A stretch of DNA of 64,000 bases from Gelatoporia subvermispora B (Eukaryota > Basidiomycota > Agaricomycetes > Polyporales > Gelatoporiaceae): the NCBI GenBank assembly GCA_000320605.2, contig KB445794.1:1584033-1648032 (forward strand), given 5' to 3'. A program made the position numbers and the translations under genes. This document shows, in pieces, positions 11,755-23,104 of this stretch. Within the stretch, counting starts at the first letter, position 1. Each line of letters starts with the position of its first letter. Below the pieces are notes generated by a model. It saw only the letters and a list, made by a program, of their open reading frames with translations. It was not told where the DNA came from and made no database searches.

Positions 11755-12004
11755 TCAGTCCCAGCGGACGCTGCGCCTGCGGGCGGTGAGGATTATGAAG
11801 TCTTCGGGGAGGATGGACGCCCTCTGTGGTTTGCGCGTCGCTTGGCTGAATGCCTTCCATGCGCGAATGAGCCGACGCTCAAGGTACTTCTTGCAAGTCA
11901 GACTACACAGTCATTCAGCATCGCTCCAAGATACTTGGCGAAGTCTAGACTCACCGAGGCGTCTCAGTCTGCATGACGGTCCTGGAGATGTAGCGGGAGG
12001 CCAT
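11755..12004 (-). CDS. Small two-exon basic protein (65 aa)
   Basis: Exons 11955-12004 and 11755-11902 are joined across a 52-nt intron with a GTGAGT donor and a TGTAG acceptor, giving 65 aa in phase. The protein starts MASRYISRTVMQTETPR and continues through a basic segment (KKYLERRLIRAWKAF), ending RRRSVRWD. I do not recognise a family. The lysine/arginine content (about one residue in four) suits a nucleic-acid-binding or small ribosome-associated protein, but this is inference. A TATATAAG element at 12219-12226 (minus) lies about 215 bases upstream. The good splice signals and phase argue against a chance ORF. Confidence 0.5.
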
Positions 12005-12575
12005 GATGTGGTGGTGGAGAACTTTTTGTGCGTGAGATAGGAGGGGGCGGGAACAGCAATTACGGGGAAACTAGTGGAGATCGTCGAAGAGTTCGATCAC
12101 ACAAGTAGGTGTGTAGTGGAGGTCGTCTCAGACGAATATACAATTGAGAAGTGCGGGTTAGGAGGGTACAAAGGGCGGACAGTGGCTCAGCGCAAGGATC
12201 GATCTGAGACATCGGTACCTTATATACGGCCCAACCTGCGAGGGCGCCGCCGGCACAATAGTTGTCTGCCCGCGCATTGTACTGGCTGGTTACTAGCCGC
12301 AATGGGGAAGGAACAACAGACATTGGTCGAGCGGACGAGGAGAACAATAACACAGCAATAGCCGCCGAGCCTCGCGACTCCCACGCAATCGGCGCTCGCT
12401 TTGCGTTCGGGCTCCATGGGATGCAAACACTATTAAGCTGTTTGGACACAATTCATTCATTTGCGTAGTGTTCGAAATTATACGGATCTATGGGATATGC
12501 ATGACAAAACGAGGCGCACGTATGTCGAGTCTATGGGGTAATAACGTAACCAGCAACCACATACAGAATCCGGGC
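12005..12575. other. Promoter region of the 65-aa ORF and 3' flank of the CBS gene
   Basis: This contains the TATATAAG element at 12219-12226 (minus strand). Short frames on both strands overlap one another and none looks coding. Confidence 0.4.
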
Positions 12576-14219
12576 TTAGGAAGGCACTGCCTGACCGGTC
12601 TCGTCAGCTGCGTCCGGCTTGCTACGCACTCCGGGCTCTGTGCGCGACGCGATACCACTCGCAACAGAGTCGACGTTCGTGACATCCTTAGTTGCAGAAA
12701 TCTTCAAGACCTCTGCGATGTGATGCGCAAGTGGGGAGGGCTCGGCCTCAAGCGCCATCTTGAGGAACCACGGCTTGCTCATGTAATTCCTGATGCTGAG
12801 GCAAGATGAAAATTAACTCAGATCCAGGGCGGATCCTCGATCGAGGCACTACTTACCCATCGGGCAGCAACACAACAACATTAGCGCCCTTTGTCTGGGC
12901 AACCTTCTTTCCGGCGTCTGATTTCAGCCACCGCAGGGCACCACTCAGCGCACTGCCGCTGCTACCACCGACAAGAAGACCTTCATGGCGCATAAGTTTC
13001 CGGACAGCCTCGAACGACTCGGCGTCGGCTGTTTTCAGCCAGATGTCGACCTCGGCGCGGGAGAGGACGTCCGGTATGAAGTCGTAGCCAATGCCTTCAA
13101 CCACATACTGGGAACCTTCACCGTCGGCGTTCAACTCCTCTGGCACGGCGAGAATGCTGCCTTTCTACGAGCGAGAGCGATCAGGAAATGCCAACTCCCA
13201 CCAATTCAGCGCCAGGACGTACTGGATCAACTGCGACGACCACGCAGTCTTTATTGTGCTTTCCCTTGATAGCACGAGAAAGGCCGGTGACGGTACCACC
13301 AGTTCCTGCGCCCGCAATCAACGCATCGACCTTTCCGGAAGATGGTCTCGCTGACGTCGAGGGAGTCGCGGTGACTGCCTCAACAATCTCCGGGCCAGTT
13401 GTGTACTCATGTGCCAAAGGGTTGTTGACCTGTCCCTGGAAATGAGCACCGGGAATGGATGAGGGAATTGCTGATACTGACATTCCGGTACTGGTCCAGG
13501 ATGATACCGCCGGGTATTTCACGTTGCAGCTTGAGCGCCACTCCTACGATCGTTAAGGAATTCAGCCACGAGAGTTGCTGCAGGGCATTATGCGCTCTAC
13601 CTATGTGAGACTCGGGGGAATCCCAAGCGGCTTCTGTGGGAGTCCTGACGACCTCTGCTCCAAGCGCACGGAGTGCGGCCTCTTTCTCCTGTAGTAGAAT
13701 TGGAAAGGTGGACCGAGCGGCGAGACCAAAGGTACGTACGAGCGACATTTTGTTAGGCAACGTGATGATTACAGAATATCCCTTATCTGTAGTATTCAGC
13801 ATATGCTCTGCAGGAGGATAGGGCTGGTTTGACCTTGACCGCACATGCCATCGCGAGTCCGATACCTGCGAGAATAGTCGGTCAATCACATGCAGATAGG
13901 CACGGATAGAAGCACGTACCAGTGTTGCCGGAGGTGGGCTCGATAACGACGCTGTGGCCAGGGATGAGCTTGCCCTCCCGCTCAGCAACCTCGACCATCC
14001 GCTTTGCAATTCTGTCTTTAACGGAGCCTCCAGCGGAGGTGTACTCGACCTTCCCAACTACAGATTCATGAGTAAGATCCATCTTATCTTCAAGGATCTC
14101 GGTAACTCACGAAGATTGCATTGAAGACCCTCGAGCTGGGCGATCCGGTCGAGCCGGATGAGCGGGGTGCTACCAACGGCATCGAGAGCGCTATCAAGGA
14201 CCTGTGGTGCGTACGGCAT
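12576..14219 (-). CDS. CYS4: Cystathionine beta-synthase, short form without CBS domains
   Basis: This PLP enzyme condenses serine (or an activated serine) with homocysteine to cystathionine, the first step of reverse transsulfuration. Nine exons read in phase (14111-14219, 13920-14057, 13834-13865, 13740-13781, 13601-13688, 13482-13543, 13223-13429, 12857-13164, 12576-12795), giving 401 aa. The PLP lysine lies in AGGSVKDRI, with substrate/PLP loops PTSGNTG and [43 protein letters not shown] and [10 protein letters not shown] are typical of CBS rather than of plain cysteine synthase. After that motif only about 70 residues remain and they contain no CBS (Bateman) pair, so the SAM-responsive module of yeast Cys4 and human CBS is absent. 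The heme-binding N-terminus of animal CBS is also absent, as is normal in fungi. Confidence 0.88.
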
Positions 14220-14684
14220 GCTAGTGATGGTAGGCAGTAGATGGGCTGGGAGAGGGCGAGCAGAAGGAATTTTTGAGGAATTTTTGCGGGAAGAAGACGG
14301 ACGGATCCAGGCGTAAGACTCAATCACGCAATGTGACGACGTGAAAATGTCACACGTGACGAATCGCGTTTTGTCACACGTGCCACAGGCCGCAGCCACT
14401 AGCTGCCAGCCAGCTCTTCTGGCCCAGAAGCGTCAAGAGAATCAAACCTACGCAGGTGCTCATAGCCGTCATGCCCAGTCAAAATCGATATTTAGTAGAT
14501 CGATCATGCCCCTGGCGCGGTAGGGACTTCTCGTCTATTATAATTTAGGGTCAATGTCGCAGCACATGTATTCGACCGTCCTGCACGTACTGCCACTAAG
14601 TCTAGGGTAGGCATACAAGGATATAGAGTTTTGAGAAGAACTGACTCAGAGCTGGCGTCACATGTATGATGTCCCGACAATGAG
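14220..14684. other. CBS promoter and spacer
   Basis: This is a CBS upstream region on the minus strand. Two copies of the word TCACACGTG at about 14349-14380 include CACGTG E-boxes, the site bound by Cbf1-type factors that control sulfur metabolism in fungi. No coding sequence was recognised. Confidence 0.45.
14349..14382. promoter_or_regulatory. Paired CACGTG E-boxes upstream of CBS
   Basis: TCACACGTG occurs twice within about 35 bases, roughly 135-160 bases upstream of the CBS start codon. Each copy contains the palindrome CACGTG. In yeast this motif is bound by Cbf1 and recruits Met4 to sulfur amino-acid genes, so a similar role here is plausible. Confidence 0.45.
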
Positions 14685-16803
14685 TCAGAGCTCCTCGTGG
14701 GCGAGCCACCTCCTCACCATCTCGAGCAATTCTTGTGGTTTGTCGTAGGGTGCCTGGGATATTCCAATTCGTAAACAGATCATAAATGTGTTTGATTATC
14801 GCAGACTTACCATGTGTCCGGCGCCCAAGATAGTAGCGTACGTGAATGGACCTGCACTTCGCGTGTAGCCCGCAATCTCGCCGTCAACCTCCCAGCGTCT
14901 CAACGGTTGTGCAGCAAACGTGTCTTTTCCTGTCCACTCAACATTGAGCGTCATGCGCTCATTGCCGACCTAGAATGTTTGTGTTCCGTCTGAGCTTAAC
15001 GGAACGATTCTATGGCTCAAATGAACAATCATGACGCACCTGGTTGCAGAGAAGGTCATTTACCCCAACATAGATCAGCGCACGTACGCCTCGCTCGAGC
15101 AATTCTGCGATATGATAGTGGGTTGGGAACATTATATCTAACCTGGCCCAAAACGCCCCTTGAACATCAGGATTTAGTAGAATAAAGCGCTCAACAGCAT
15201 CATCGACACCCAGGATTTTACGAACGTCTTCACGATTCAAGTACGTCGTAATATTGCTGTAGTATGCGATGAACACTCGAGGTTATACGCAGAGACAACT
15301 AGCGGAACGTACTTGGAGATCGGATAGCACAAAGTGTCTTTAAATTGACCGTCGCTGACGAAAGCATGCATGAGACGTCTCCCAGGACGAATGTGATCAA
15401 TCCTGACCAGAGTTTGCTTAAGTCATATGGATTATAGCCTACATCATTTAATATGAAAATATGGACGACTACCGTTCCAGACGCACGCACCCTTCGCATA
15501 AAATGGGGTTGTCATAGGATCTTCGCAGGCCAGACGAGCAGCAGCGCAGTCCAGGGCATTGAAGCGGTCATCACAGGCTCGCATCAGGGTCTCACAGCGT
15601 TTCTGCTGGCGTGTCAGATCAGCAGTGGATAGACCTCCAGAAGAATATCAGGCCAACAATATGTTTCAACTTCACGCATGTGCTACCACAATCGTCAGGA
15701 ACGGAACTATCCGCTCATCCGACGCGGCAATGCTCACTTGATATCTTGAACGGGAGCAATTGATATATTTTTGCATTGCATATCGTACCAAGTAAGCACC
15801 ATGGCCGAATAGTGCGTACAACCATTTCCTATATTGAACACGTCGTCAATGCTTGAAGATGAAGTAAGGATGTGATCCACCTATCATGATAGAACTAAGA
15901 TTCACGGGGGTCGCGCCCGCTTCAACCAGTCTCGCGTTCTGCTCCAGCACCGCCGCAGCAAAAACCGGTATATACCGGCCCTACAACTGATATGAGCGCA
16001 TATGCTAATAAACTAGATAGAGTACGCACTCCGTAGGAAGAACCCGCCATATGGAATGGGAGGCCTTTGAACTTCGTGAAATGTTCGAAGAAAATGGCGG
16101 TAAACGCGGCGATGTCCTCTCCTGCTTCGATTGAGTTATCCACCGACTGCGCATAATCTGCGTAGGAGTATCCGACGCCGACAGGTTGGTCAACGAAGAA
16201 TACGTTGGCGTACTCGTTCCAGGAGTTCGGATTGAAAGTTCCGCCATCGGCACTTGTTAACCTACAGGGCCCTGATCATCCATTATGACTGGAGTCAACT
16301 CCGACGACAGGTCATTCGGAAACAAGGAGACACACCAAATTCCATGAATAGACCTAGTGCAGACGAGCCTCCAGGACCTCCGCTCGTCCAGAAAATGACA
16401 TCGTCTGCCTCTGGGACATTTCTGCTTTCGAAGAAGTAAAAGAAGAGATGTTTTGTGCCCCTATCAATATATCCAGAATAGACTCTACAGGGCACTTAGC
16501 TAAGATACGGAATATGAAGCGGATACCGTACTGTGTATTTTCACATAGCATCGACTCCTTGATGCGCACCGCGTAATGTGGAAATAGCGGGTGCACGAGA
16601 AGTGGGGACGTTGTAGCGGAAACTGTGTCCAAATTCTCAAATGGAGTTGTTAGGCGGTCAAGACTCGATTGAACATTGTCCAGTATGCTGCGATTCCATT
16701 GATCGATTTCCCCGATGGGATGTTGCACGGCCAAATGGGCGCTGCTGTTTGCAACCAGACTCAAATAGAGCAAAGCCTGAGTGAACACCTGGCGAGGGTA
16801 CAT
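14685..16803 (-). CDS. Secreted serine carboxypeptidase (S10 family) with altered active-site motifs
   Basis: S10 carboxypeptidases remove C-terminal residues from peptides at acid pH, in the vacuole or outside the cell. The start [20 protein letters not shown] gives a signal peptide. [26 protein letters not shown] and [12 protein letters not shown] follow the fungal S10 pattern. The oxyanion motif is GGPGGSS where the family normally has GGPGCSS. The nucleophile motif is AGSSYGG rather than the usual GESYGG, so the glutamate before the catalytic serine is replaced by serine. The catalytic Asp ([10 protein letters not shown]) and His (GAGHMAPYDKP) are present. The middle exons can be joined without stop codons, including [14 protein letters not shown] and DTLCYPIS, so the gene looks intact. 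It ends AHEEL at 14685. Confidence 0.85.
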
Positions 16804-17716
16804 ATGGTCAGAGAATTAGCGGTGCTCAGTGACTCAGGGAAGGGCAGATTTGGCTACGGGCGGAGGGGACTCGAGTGAAGAGCGTATGATCCCAAGCATC
16901 TCAAGGAAGTAATTCGACTTGTAAGCATGAATAGCCAATCGTGCCACAGCTCAACTCGTATATCATGCTTCCATGACATTCAGTGGCATGCCTGTTCTGC
17001 GAGCAGAGCTATCAAAGATAGAGTTCGGGCGAGTGGTGCGGCGGTGATGATTCAATATTCAGTTACGAACTGTCGACGAGATAAGATGATCGAGTAGCTG
17101 AAATGGGTGGGCGAATACACTACCATGTGATGAGCGGATTACCAAGTCGGAGTATTATGACGATAAGTGTAGAACACTTCCAAACGCACTTGATGACGAA
17201 CATGCGCGTTCGGATAACGCGCGCTAATGCCAACTTGTCTCTGATTGGTCAATTGGCCACTTTGGCGGCGGTCGCCCAGCTTTTGAGAGGGCTCTAGTAG
17301 GCGAATCCCGCGTGAGAATCCCGGTAGGTGCAACTTGAGCCGAGCCGACAGCCACCGAGTCAACAGTGAACATCTTCCTGGCTGGTACAGGCAGATGCTT
17401 GACTGTATGTTGTATATTGTGCGAATAGACATGGATTAGAACCCATGTAACATGTTGATACTTGTGCCGCTGTGCAAAACCGAAGCACACTCCTGTCACT
17501 GGGCCGTGTGCTCTAGGCCGTAGTCGCTGCTGTGTCTGCGTCACTTTTGCGCCACTGTTGACTTCATCAAGATGGAGTGCTATTGAGACTCAGGCTACAT
17601 TGCATAGTAACGGCATAAGGAGGGGAAAGCGGGGGACACTTAGAGTAATCGAACTGGCATGGCATACAGTGAAATGACAAGCAATTCTGAACGCTGAAAC
17701 TCGATCAATGATCCTC
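16804..17716. other. Intergenic region
   Basis: About 0.9 kb holds the carboxypeptidase promoter and the 3' flank of the next minus-strand gene. Open frames at 17103-17677 are short, mutually overlapping and unlike known proteins. Confidence 0.4.
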
Positions 17717-18961
17717 TCAGGCCGTGCCAACGCTATCCACAGTGCTAAGCGTTATATTTTTCTTGCCGTGAGTGGGGGAAGACGCCATAGACCCGGGTTG
17801 GAACGTAATTGGTGCGAAGTTGATCTCGGCTGTGATGTCAGGAGCACTTCTGTCCATGGTTTGCGTGCCAGAGAGAATTGCCTGCGACATCGTTTGATAT
17901 GATACTGCACGGCCGCGAGCGACACGCATAATGACCAGCATAGGCGAGATACACTAAGAGGGTGCAGCGGTCAGCGACAAAGAGAGTCTCGTTGGCTATG
18001 GAGGGCGACTGTACCTCGACTTGAGTGAGTACAGGTATGAAGAGGTTCTCGGCTGTATTTTGAAGGCCATACAGGACGACGAAAACAAAGGAGACAAGTG
18101 CGTAGGGAAGTGCAGATTCGATAATCATCGCCGCAACACTGGTGTATGTACTACTGTACTGTGGGCCAAGCACTTGTGAGATTCTGCGGCGCATCCACAG
18201 AAGCCTCGCAACGAGTAATAACGTCAGAATGATGTTAAGCGACATCGATATCGACCAATATGGCACGGAGAAGTTGATTGTATTCGTAGACCAGAGGCTA
18301 CCACCCGGTAATGCTGTCTGGATTGTGAGTAGACAAGAAAGCACTAACGGTGTCGTGAACATGCTGTACGAACACTTGTCAATGAACGTTAACGTACCTG
18401 TGCTAGCCGTCAAGACGATGATCGGCAATACGAGCATATACCACTTATGCCACACGACATAAACGCGGTAAACCTGTGGAAGCGAGACAGTTTTCATCGA
18501 CCCTGAGTGGTCTTATCTGTGGACTTACTAGTAGACTGTCCGCAAGGAAGTCGCCGACAATGCCTGCACTAGTGCCAAGGGTATCCACTGGGCTGGAGAT
18601 ACGCTGCATGATGAATGCCGATGGCCCTCCCGGATAATTGCGTTCATCGATCCAAGCGCGCTGGTTGAATCTGATGTTCGTAGCAAGGTTTATGGTCCCC
18701 ATTGCGAATAGCGCAGAGATGTAGAAGAGCCATCCAAGATTCTTTAGTCCCCGCTCCTGCTTGCCTTGAAGGATATAGTAACTGCAGGTAAAGAAGACGA
18801 TAATATGCATGCCTGTGATGTGCATTACTATCGCAAGTACAGGCACAGTGGATGCATTCCGACTCACCGTAGGTGATACTGGCAAGCTGCTGCCCTATGA
18901 AACTTGTCTGCTCAAACCAAAGCAATTGCGGAGATTCCTGTGTAGCCCATGTGTTGTCCAT
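17717..18961 (-). CDS. Multi-pass membrane protein, Agaricomycete-specific type
   Basis: This is a predicted seven-helix membrane protein of a kind common in mushrooms but functionally unknown. The start MDNTWATQESPQLLWFEQTS at 18961 is followed by IITVFFTCSYY-like and LFYISALFAMGTINLA helices, the loop IRFNQRAWIDERNYPGGPSA, and then VYRVYVVWHKWYMLVLPII, a hallmark YR(A/V)Y segment. Two further helices and the final VECISPMLVIMRVARGR segment complete the pattern. The cytoplasmic tail is Ser/Thr-rich and ends DSVGTA. At least four introns with GTGAGT/GTACAG donors are needed. The topology resembles DUF6533/DUF6534-like proteins, but the first domain differs from DUF6533. Confidence 0.72.
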
Positions 18962-20665
18962 CTTGCGCTGACTTGAGACGAACAGCAATAATTTCAACGG
19001 TTCCTGGCTTCTTTATAGGCCGCACAGGTAACGCTTCAAACAGGCAATGAGTACGGTGGTCGCCTCACGTTGGAATATAATCAGATCAACCCCTAGTGAG
19101 CGCCACACATCTCACACATATCGAGGTAGATCCAAATCCTTGGAGTGGGCATCCTGTGCCATGATGGTTGATCTAACTTACCTGATTATGTTCGGTAAAT
19201 GAGGACCGACGACAATACGAAATATATGCCACCTTGCGCCCCAATGATTGATGTTCTGCAATTGGATTGTAAAATACTCGTATGATAGCGTAGGTCGACC
19301 ATGGCGGTGGTCGTCATCGAATGCTCATCATGGCCGTGATAGAGTTCAAACGTTCAACAGAACTCTGACCATGGCTCAGAACCTGAGATTCGAATGGGGT
19401 TTCATGATGTGTGCCTCTCGGGATCAGTCCGTCACATTGAAGTCGAACCACGAGCTTTCAGTGGGCGTTTCAGCGTCTCAATTATTTTAATGTAGTGACG
19501 GTGGTCATGCACACGACTTATCGGTGGACGTTTGAAACTTGACCCTCAAAGATGCGGTCACAGTTAACCAGCGAACTCATCAACTGCCGTAAAAGATTCA
19601 ATTTTGTGTTCGAAACTGTCTCCGTGGAGCGTACCAAGTCATGGAGTGGCAAAACTGACGTAGTGGACAGTTGATGAGTTATTCTTGAGGCTTGGACCAG
19701 CATGAGGCAGGACATCTTGCTTCCTAGGTACCTGTTCGATTTTGATGTGTCGGTCGGGGTGGTACGATAAGCGGTTGAGGATGTAGGTCATCGCTGCGAC
19801 CGCGGGGTGGCGCAGGGTGGCGCAGAGTGGCGCATCAGTAAGAGACTGTCGCATTGACTGAACCTTCCTTTCGGGGCTAGGCAGCGTCTCCTGCCGTGCC
19901 GCAACTCGCTAGCTCATGTCAAGTACGTGGAAATGCCAGTGGAAAAAGTCGGCGTTTTCCTGGTAGCTTGCCTACATGCGTAGTGCGGTACCCTTCACGG
20001 AGTCAATGAACAATAGATCGTATGGAGGTGGCGTTCTGGCGAGATAGATTACTCGGTAGGGCCTCAGTTTGTATGCCGGAAGATGAAGGTTTGAGCATTC
20101 CTATTCCCTGCCTTCGAAAAAGATTACAGAAGAGCACGATATTGCTGCTGTCAAAGGAGGGGAGTGAACACGAGAACGCCAGTAACGAGTCGAACAAGAA
20201 CAAATTCAAAGGCTGAAGCACGTCAACGGGAGAAACTAGGAACGTCTTCATGCTATCGATACGTGGGTAATAGCTATGTTGTCCATATATATCCCATGTT
20301 CCCAGGCTCCGAGAACATGTCAGCATTAATGTCACAAGAGAATAAGAGTGTCAAAGCGAATGTGGTGATTTGCCCCTCTTATGTGTATTGCAGACTGCTA
20401 TCGATGGTCTGAGATTTATAAAGACCTCTGTTGATATTGACTTGAGGCGAACGAGACCTTTTGTACAGTACAACTTGCAGCGGAAAATCACAATGAATGA
20501 CATTTTCTCCATTTATATCGGTAACACAACACTGGAACGTCAGGTGCTCTCTGCGGCCGAACATACAACGATAATCAATGCTCCATATACTACATCTACG
20601 TCCTATTTCAATGTGTTAGCTCATAATTGGACGTCGAACATTCTGGTATATCCAACGACACATAC
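18962..20665. other. Gene-poor stretch with a short tandem repeat
   Basis: No gene was supported over 1.7 kb. Frames at 19248-19490, 20003-20335 and 20370-20672 show no recognised domain. A 10-bp tandem repeat lies at 19805-19834. Confidence 0.4.
19805..19834. repeat. 10-bp tandem repeat, three copies
   Basis: Three copies of GGGTGGCGCA follow each other, the last with one mismatch (gagtggcgca). Confidence 0.75.
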
Positions 20666-20875
20666 TCAATAGATGTCAGGAAGAAGGGGCTTCGACTCGG
20701 GATCAGCTCTACCGACGTTCTCGTGCACGAGAAAATCTCCATCGGTATTGTCTACAAGCGATAAGTCATGTGTACCGGGCCCCTTGTAGTGTGTTAGCTC
20801 ACCAGGGACCATCGGAATTGCGACAGTAATGGTGAGAATGGAGAGAATGGCGATGAGCTTGGTGAGGGCGTGCAT
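20666..20875 (-). CDS. Small secreted protein (69 aa)
   Basis: This intronless ORF starts MHALTKLIAILSILTITVAI, a clear signal peptide. The mature part is about 48 residues and ends ESKPLLPDIY. It has no cysteines, so it is not a typical disulfide-stabilised effector or hydrophobin, and it has no C-terminal CAAX box, so it is not a lipopeptide pheromone. No KR/RR Kex2 sites or internal repeats were seen. A TATAAAAC element (20956-20963, minus) lies about 80 bases upstream, which supports expression. It lies next to a But2-like gene and 2.2 kb from a UstYa-like pair. No family was recognised. Confidence 0.55.
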   Translation of the reverse strand: MHALTKLIAILSILTITVAIPMVPGELTHYKGPGTHDLSLVDNTDGDFLVHENVGRADPESKPLLPDIY

Positions 20876-21439
20876 AGTGCTCAAAGGTAATACTCGCGAG
20901 TCGGCAAAGCAGCGACGGAGGTTGCTGTGTTGAGAGGGGCTTGAAACATTCGGGGGTTTTATAGTCGGAAAGGCGACCCTTAAACCGACATGATAACTGA
21001 CCTTCCAAAAGTTGATACATTTCGGGCTTCGCGCACCACTTGATCGTGCGGATATTTGTTGCGAATAATTTTGTAGGGTTCAAACTGACGACTCTTGCAT
21101 CCTATTCCGGGAGAATGTTCTTGATATCCCGCTAAAGCACGTGTAATGCTCCCTTGATCGAATCCTTGACATCTTCTCGTGATTAATGTAGACCTCATGA
21201 TCTTGATTTCGCCTGCGTAAAATTTATTGTAATATGCAAATGCATGCCTACTTCGGCTTTCCGAATGTTTGGTGCCATACTTCTGAATCTTGCCCGACAG
21301 TTGATGCACCATGTAGGCCATTCTGTGCTGAGACACTATAACCGCCTCTGGTAGACCCAGCATTTTCTCTATGTCTGCCATGGACGGCGACGCATACTAC
21401 ATTTCGCTGGCCTCTGGCCATGATGATATCCGGTCAGAA
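20876..21439. other. Divergent spacer between secreted protein and But2-like genes
   Basis: A minus-strand frame of 133 codons (20980-21381) occupies much of the spacer but overlaps the TATA region of the secreted-protein gene edge and has no recognised domain. It is left unannotated as a gene. Confidence 0.4.
20956..20963 (-). promoter_or_regulatory. TATA element of the small secreted protein gene
   Basis: TATAAAAC on the minus strand, 81 bases before the ATG at 20875. Confidence 0.5.
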
Positions 21440-22420
21440 ATGCCAGGAGCTCCGACACCATGCAAGCATTCTCGGGCTGCCGGTGAGCGGGGTTGTAAGG
21501 AATGCTAACACATGGTTTGTTGCTGACGAATCGACCAGGCGATTATGATCAACTCACATACTGGGCATCCGCTGGTGTTCTCTGTACTACGCTCATCTCG
21601 CTACTCCTCTATTTTCAGAGACCCTTGCCGCAACACAATGTTATTACGCTCTTACAACGTCCAGACCTATACATAAACCTACAGAGAGTCGTGCGGGATT
21701 CAAACCGCCCCATACCCCCGATCCTGAACTTCCCACCTCTGGTCGCGCAAATTGAAGCATCCGACGCAACGCGAAAGATGTCAGAAGAAACTAAGGAATG
21801 GTACTCTTTCGAGGGTACTGTATATCCAGATGATCGACATATAATTGTGTCTCGTGAGGTATGAGTACATCTACAACTCGAGTGCTTCACATGACGTTTT
21901 GTCGATCTAGGTATCAACTATCATGCAATTTCGCCACATGGACTTCAAGATGGAGCATTGTATATTGAAGATAGCACTTCCTCAGGAGACGGAGACGTTT
22001 AATCCTATGCTAAAGCTACACGAGTCCAGCAAAGTGGACGTTTGGATGCTCGATGCACGCGGAGAACTGTCACCAAGAGATTCGAAAACTTGGAAGCGAG
22101 CTCCTGACCGTCGAACTCGTCTCACGACCCTCTCGTTTTCTGGTGGAGAAAACGTCACCTCCCAGGAATTCTGGTGTACCTCGGGCGAGTTCACGACAGT
22201 TGAATTGGCATGTGCGCTTACGGAGCAAGAGTGCGAAGTAGACTTCTGGCAGAATGCAAGAGTTGTTCCCAGAGCCGGTGCGTGTCAACTGGAGCTGACC
22301 GTCGATTTGAGTCTGACGACGCACACCAAGGTGTATATATCATTCAAAATTCTTCTCTATGACCTTGGTCGGACGACGGATCTTGTACGCGGATGTCGTT
22401 TTCGAGTACAGCTCACGTAA
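21440..22420 (+). CDS. Single-pass membrane protein with But2-like domain
   Basis: Three exons (21440-21482, 21539-21858, 21911-22420) give 290 aa in phase. After a short head (MPGAPTPCKHSRAA) comes one transmembrane helix (ASAGVLCTTLISLLLYF). The lumenal or outer part then follows a pattern seen in many Agaricomycete proteins related to the Ubiquitin-3-binding But2 C-terminal domain: IMQFRHMDFKMEHCILKIAL, a variable Ser/Thr segment, and FWCTSGEFTTVELAC followed by CEVDFWQNARV. The function is unknown. Members are usually type II membrane proteins with a beta-rich ectodomain. Both introns have canonical donors (GTGAGC, GTATGA) and consistent phase. Confidence 0.68.
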
Positions 22421-23104
22421 CCACGGAATGACACCTTATGACCCGATTTATCCCCATGTACTTTGCTTCTGATTGCATGCTCTTGGGTCGACTGCTATCA
22501 AGTATTCTCTTGAACGAGGACGTCATGTGGAGAAAGCTATAAACGTCAAACCCATGCCCGTGACTGCGTCGTTGTGATCATATGTATCATAAGAAGCACT
22601 AGTGAATTATCCAGGGTGCCTAAACTCAATCGATGTCCTCATGCTCCAAACAGATGTCTACACAGGATTGATCATGCAGCGATGTCAAACACCTGATATG
22701 GAAGTTCAGTAAGTGGTCCGGCGAAAGCGGTCATACTCCCCGCTTCGGTGTGTCTTGGCCTCAGATTGAAGTGGCGTACAGCATGTCACTGGGCGCTGGG
22801 TCCTCATTGTATTGGGTACTCGTGATAGATTGAGGGTCACATGAGACATGAGTCCTGTGTAAGGGGAGCCTGCTGCTTTACCGACGCCGAACACTACCCG
22901 GTTGTTTCAAGCTACAAGGCGCCTGTTAACATTGCATTCTGACCTCTTCAGCTGTACAACTGTTTTCGCGTTATAGAAAGTAGTGCAGTCGGGAATCACC
23001 CTATACGAGCCCAGTTGCTGCTACAGTTCGATTTGAGACAGGTACGATGAATCGACGAGCTATCACACAGATGCAAATCCGAATCTAACGTCATGTAAGG
23101 CCGG
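22421..23104. other. Spacer upstream of the UstYa-like gene
   Basis: No coding sequence or repeat was recognised in about 0.7 kb. Confidence 0.4.

Noticed and set aside
20980..21381. A 133-codon minus-strand frame
   Set aside because: No recognised family, no nearby promoter signal and overlap with the spacer of two better-supported genes.
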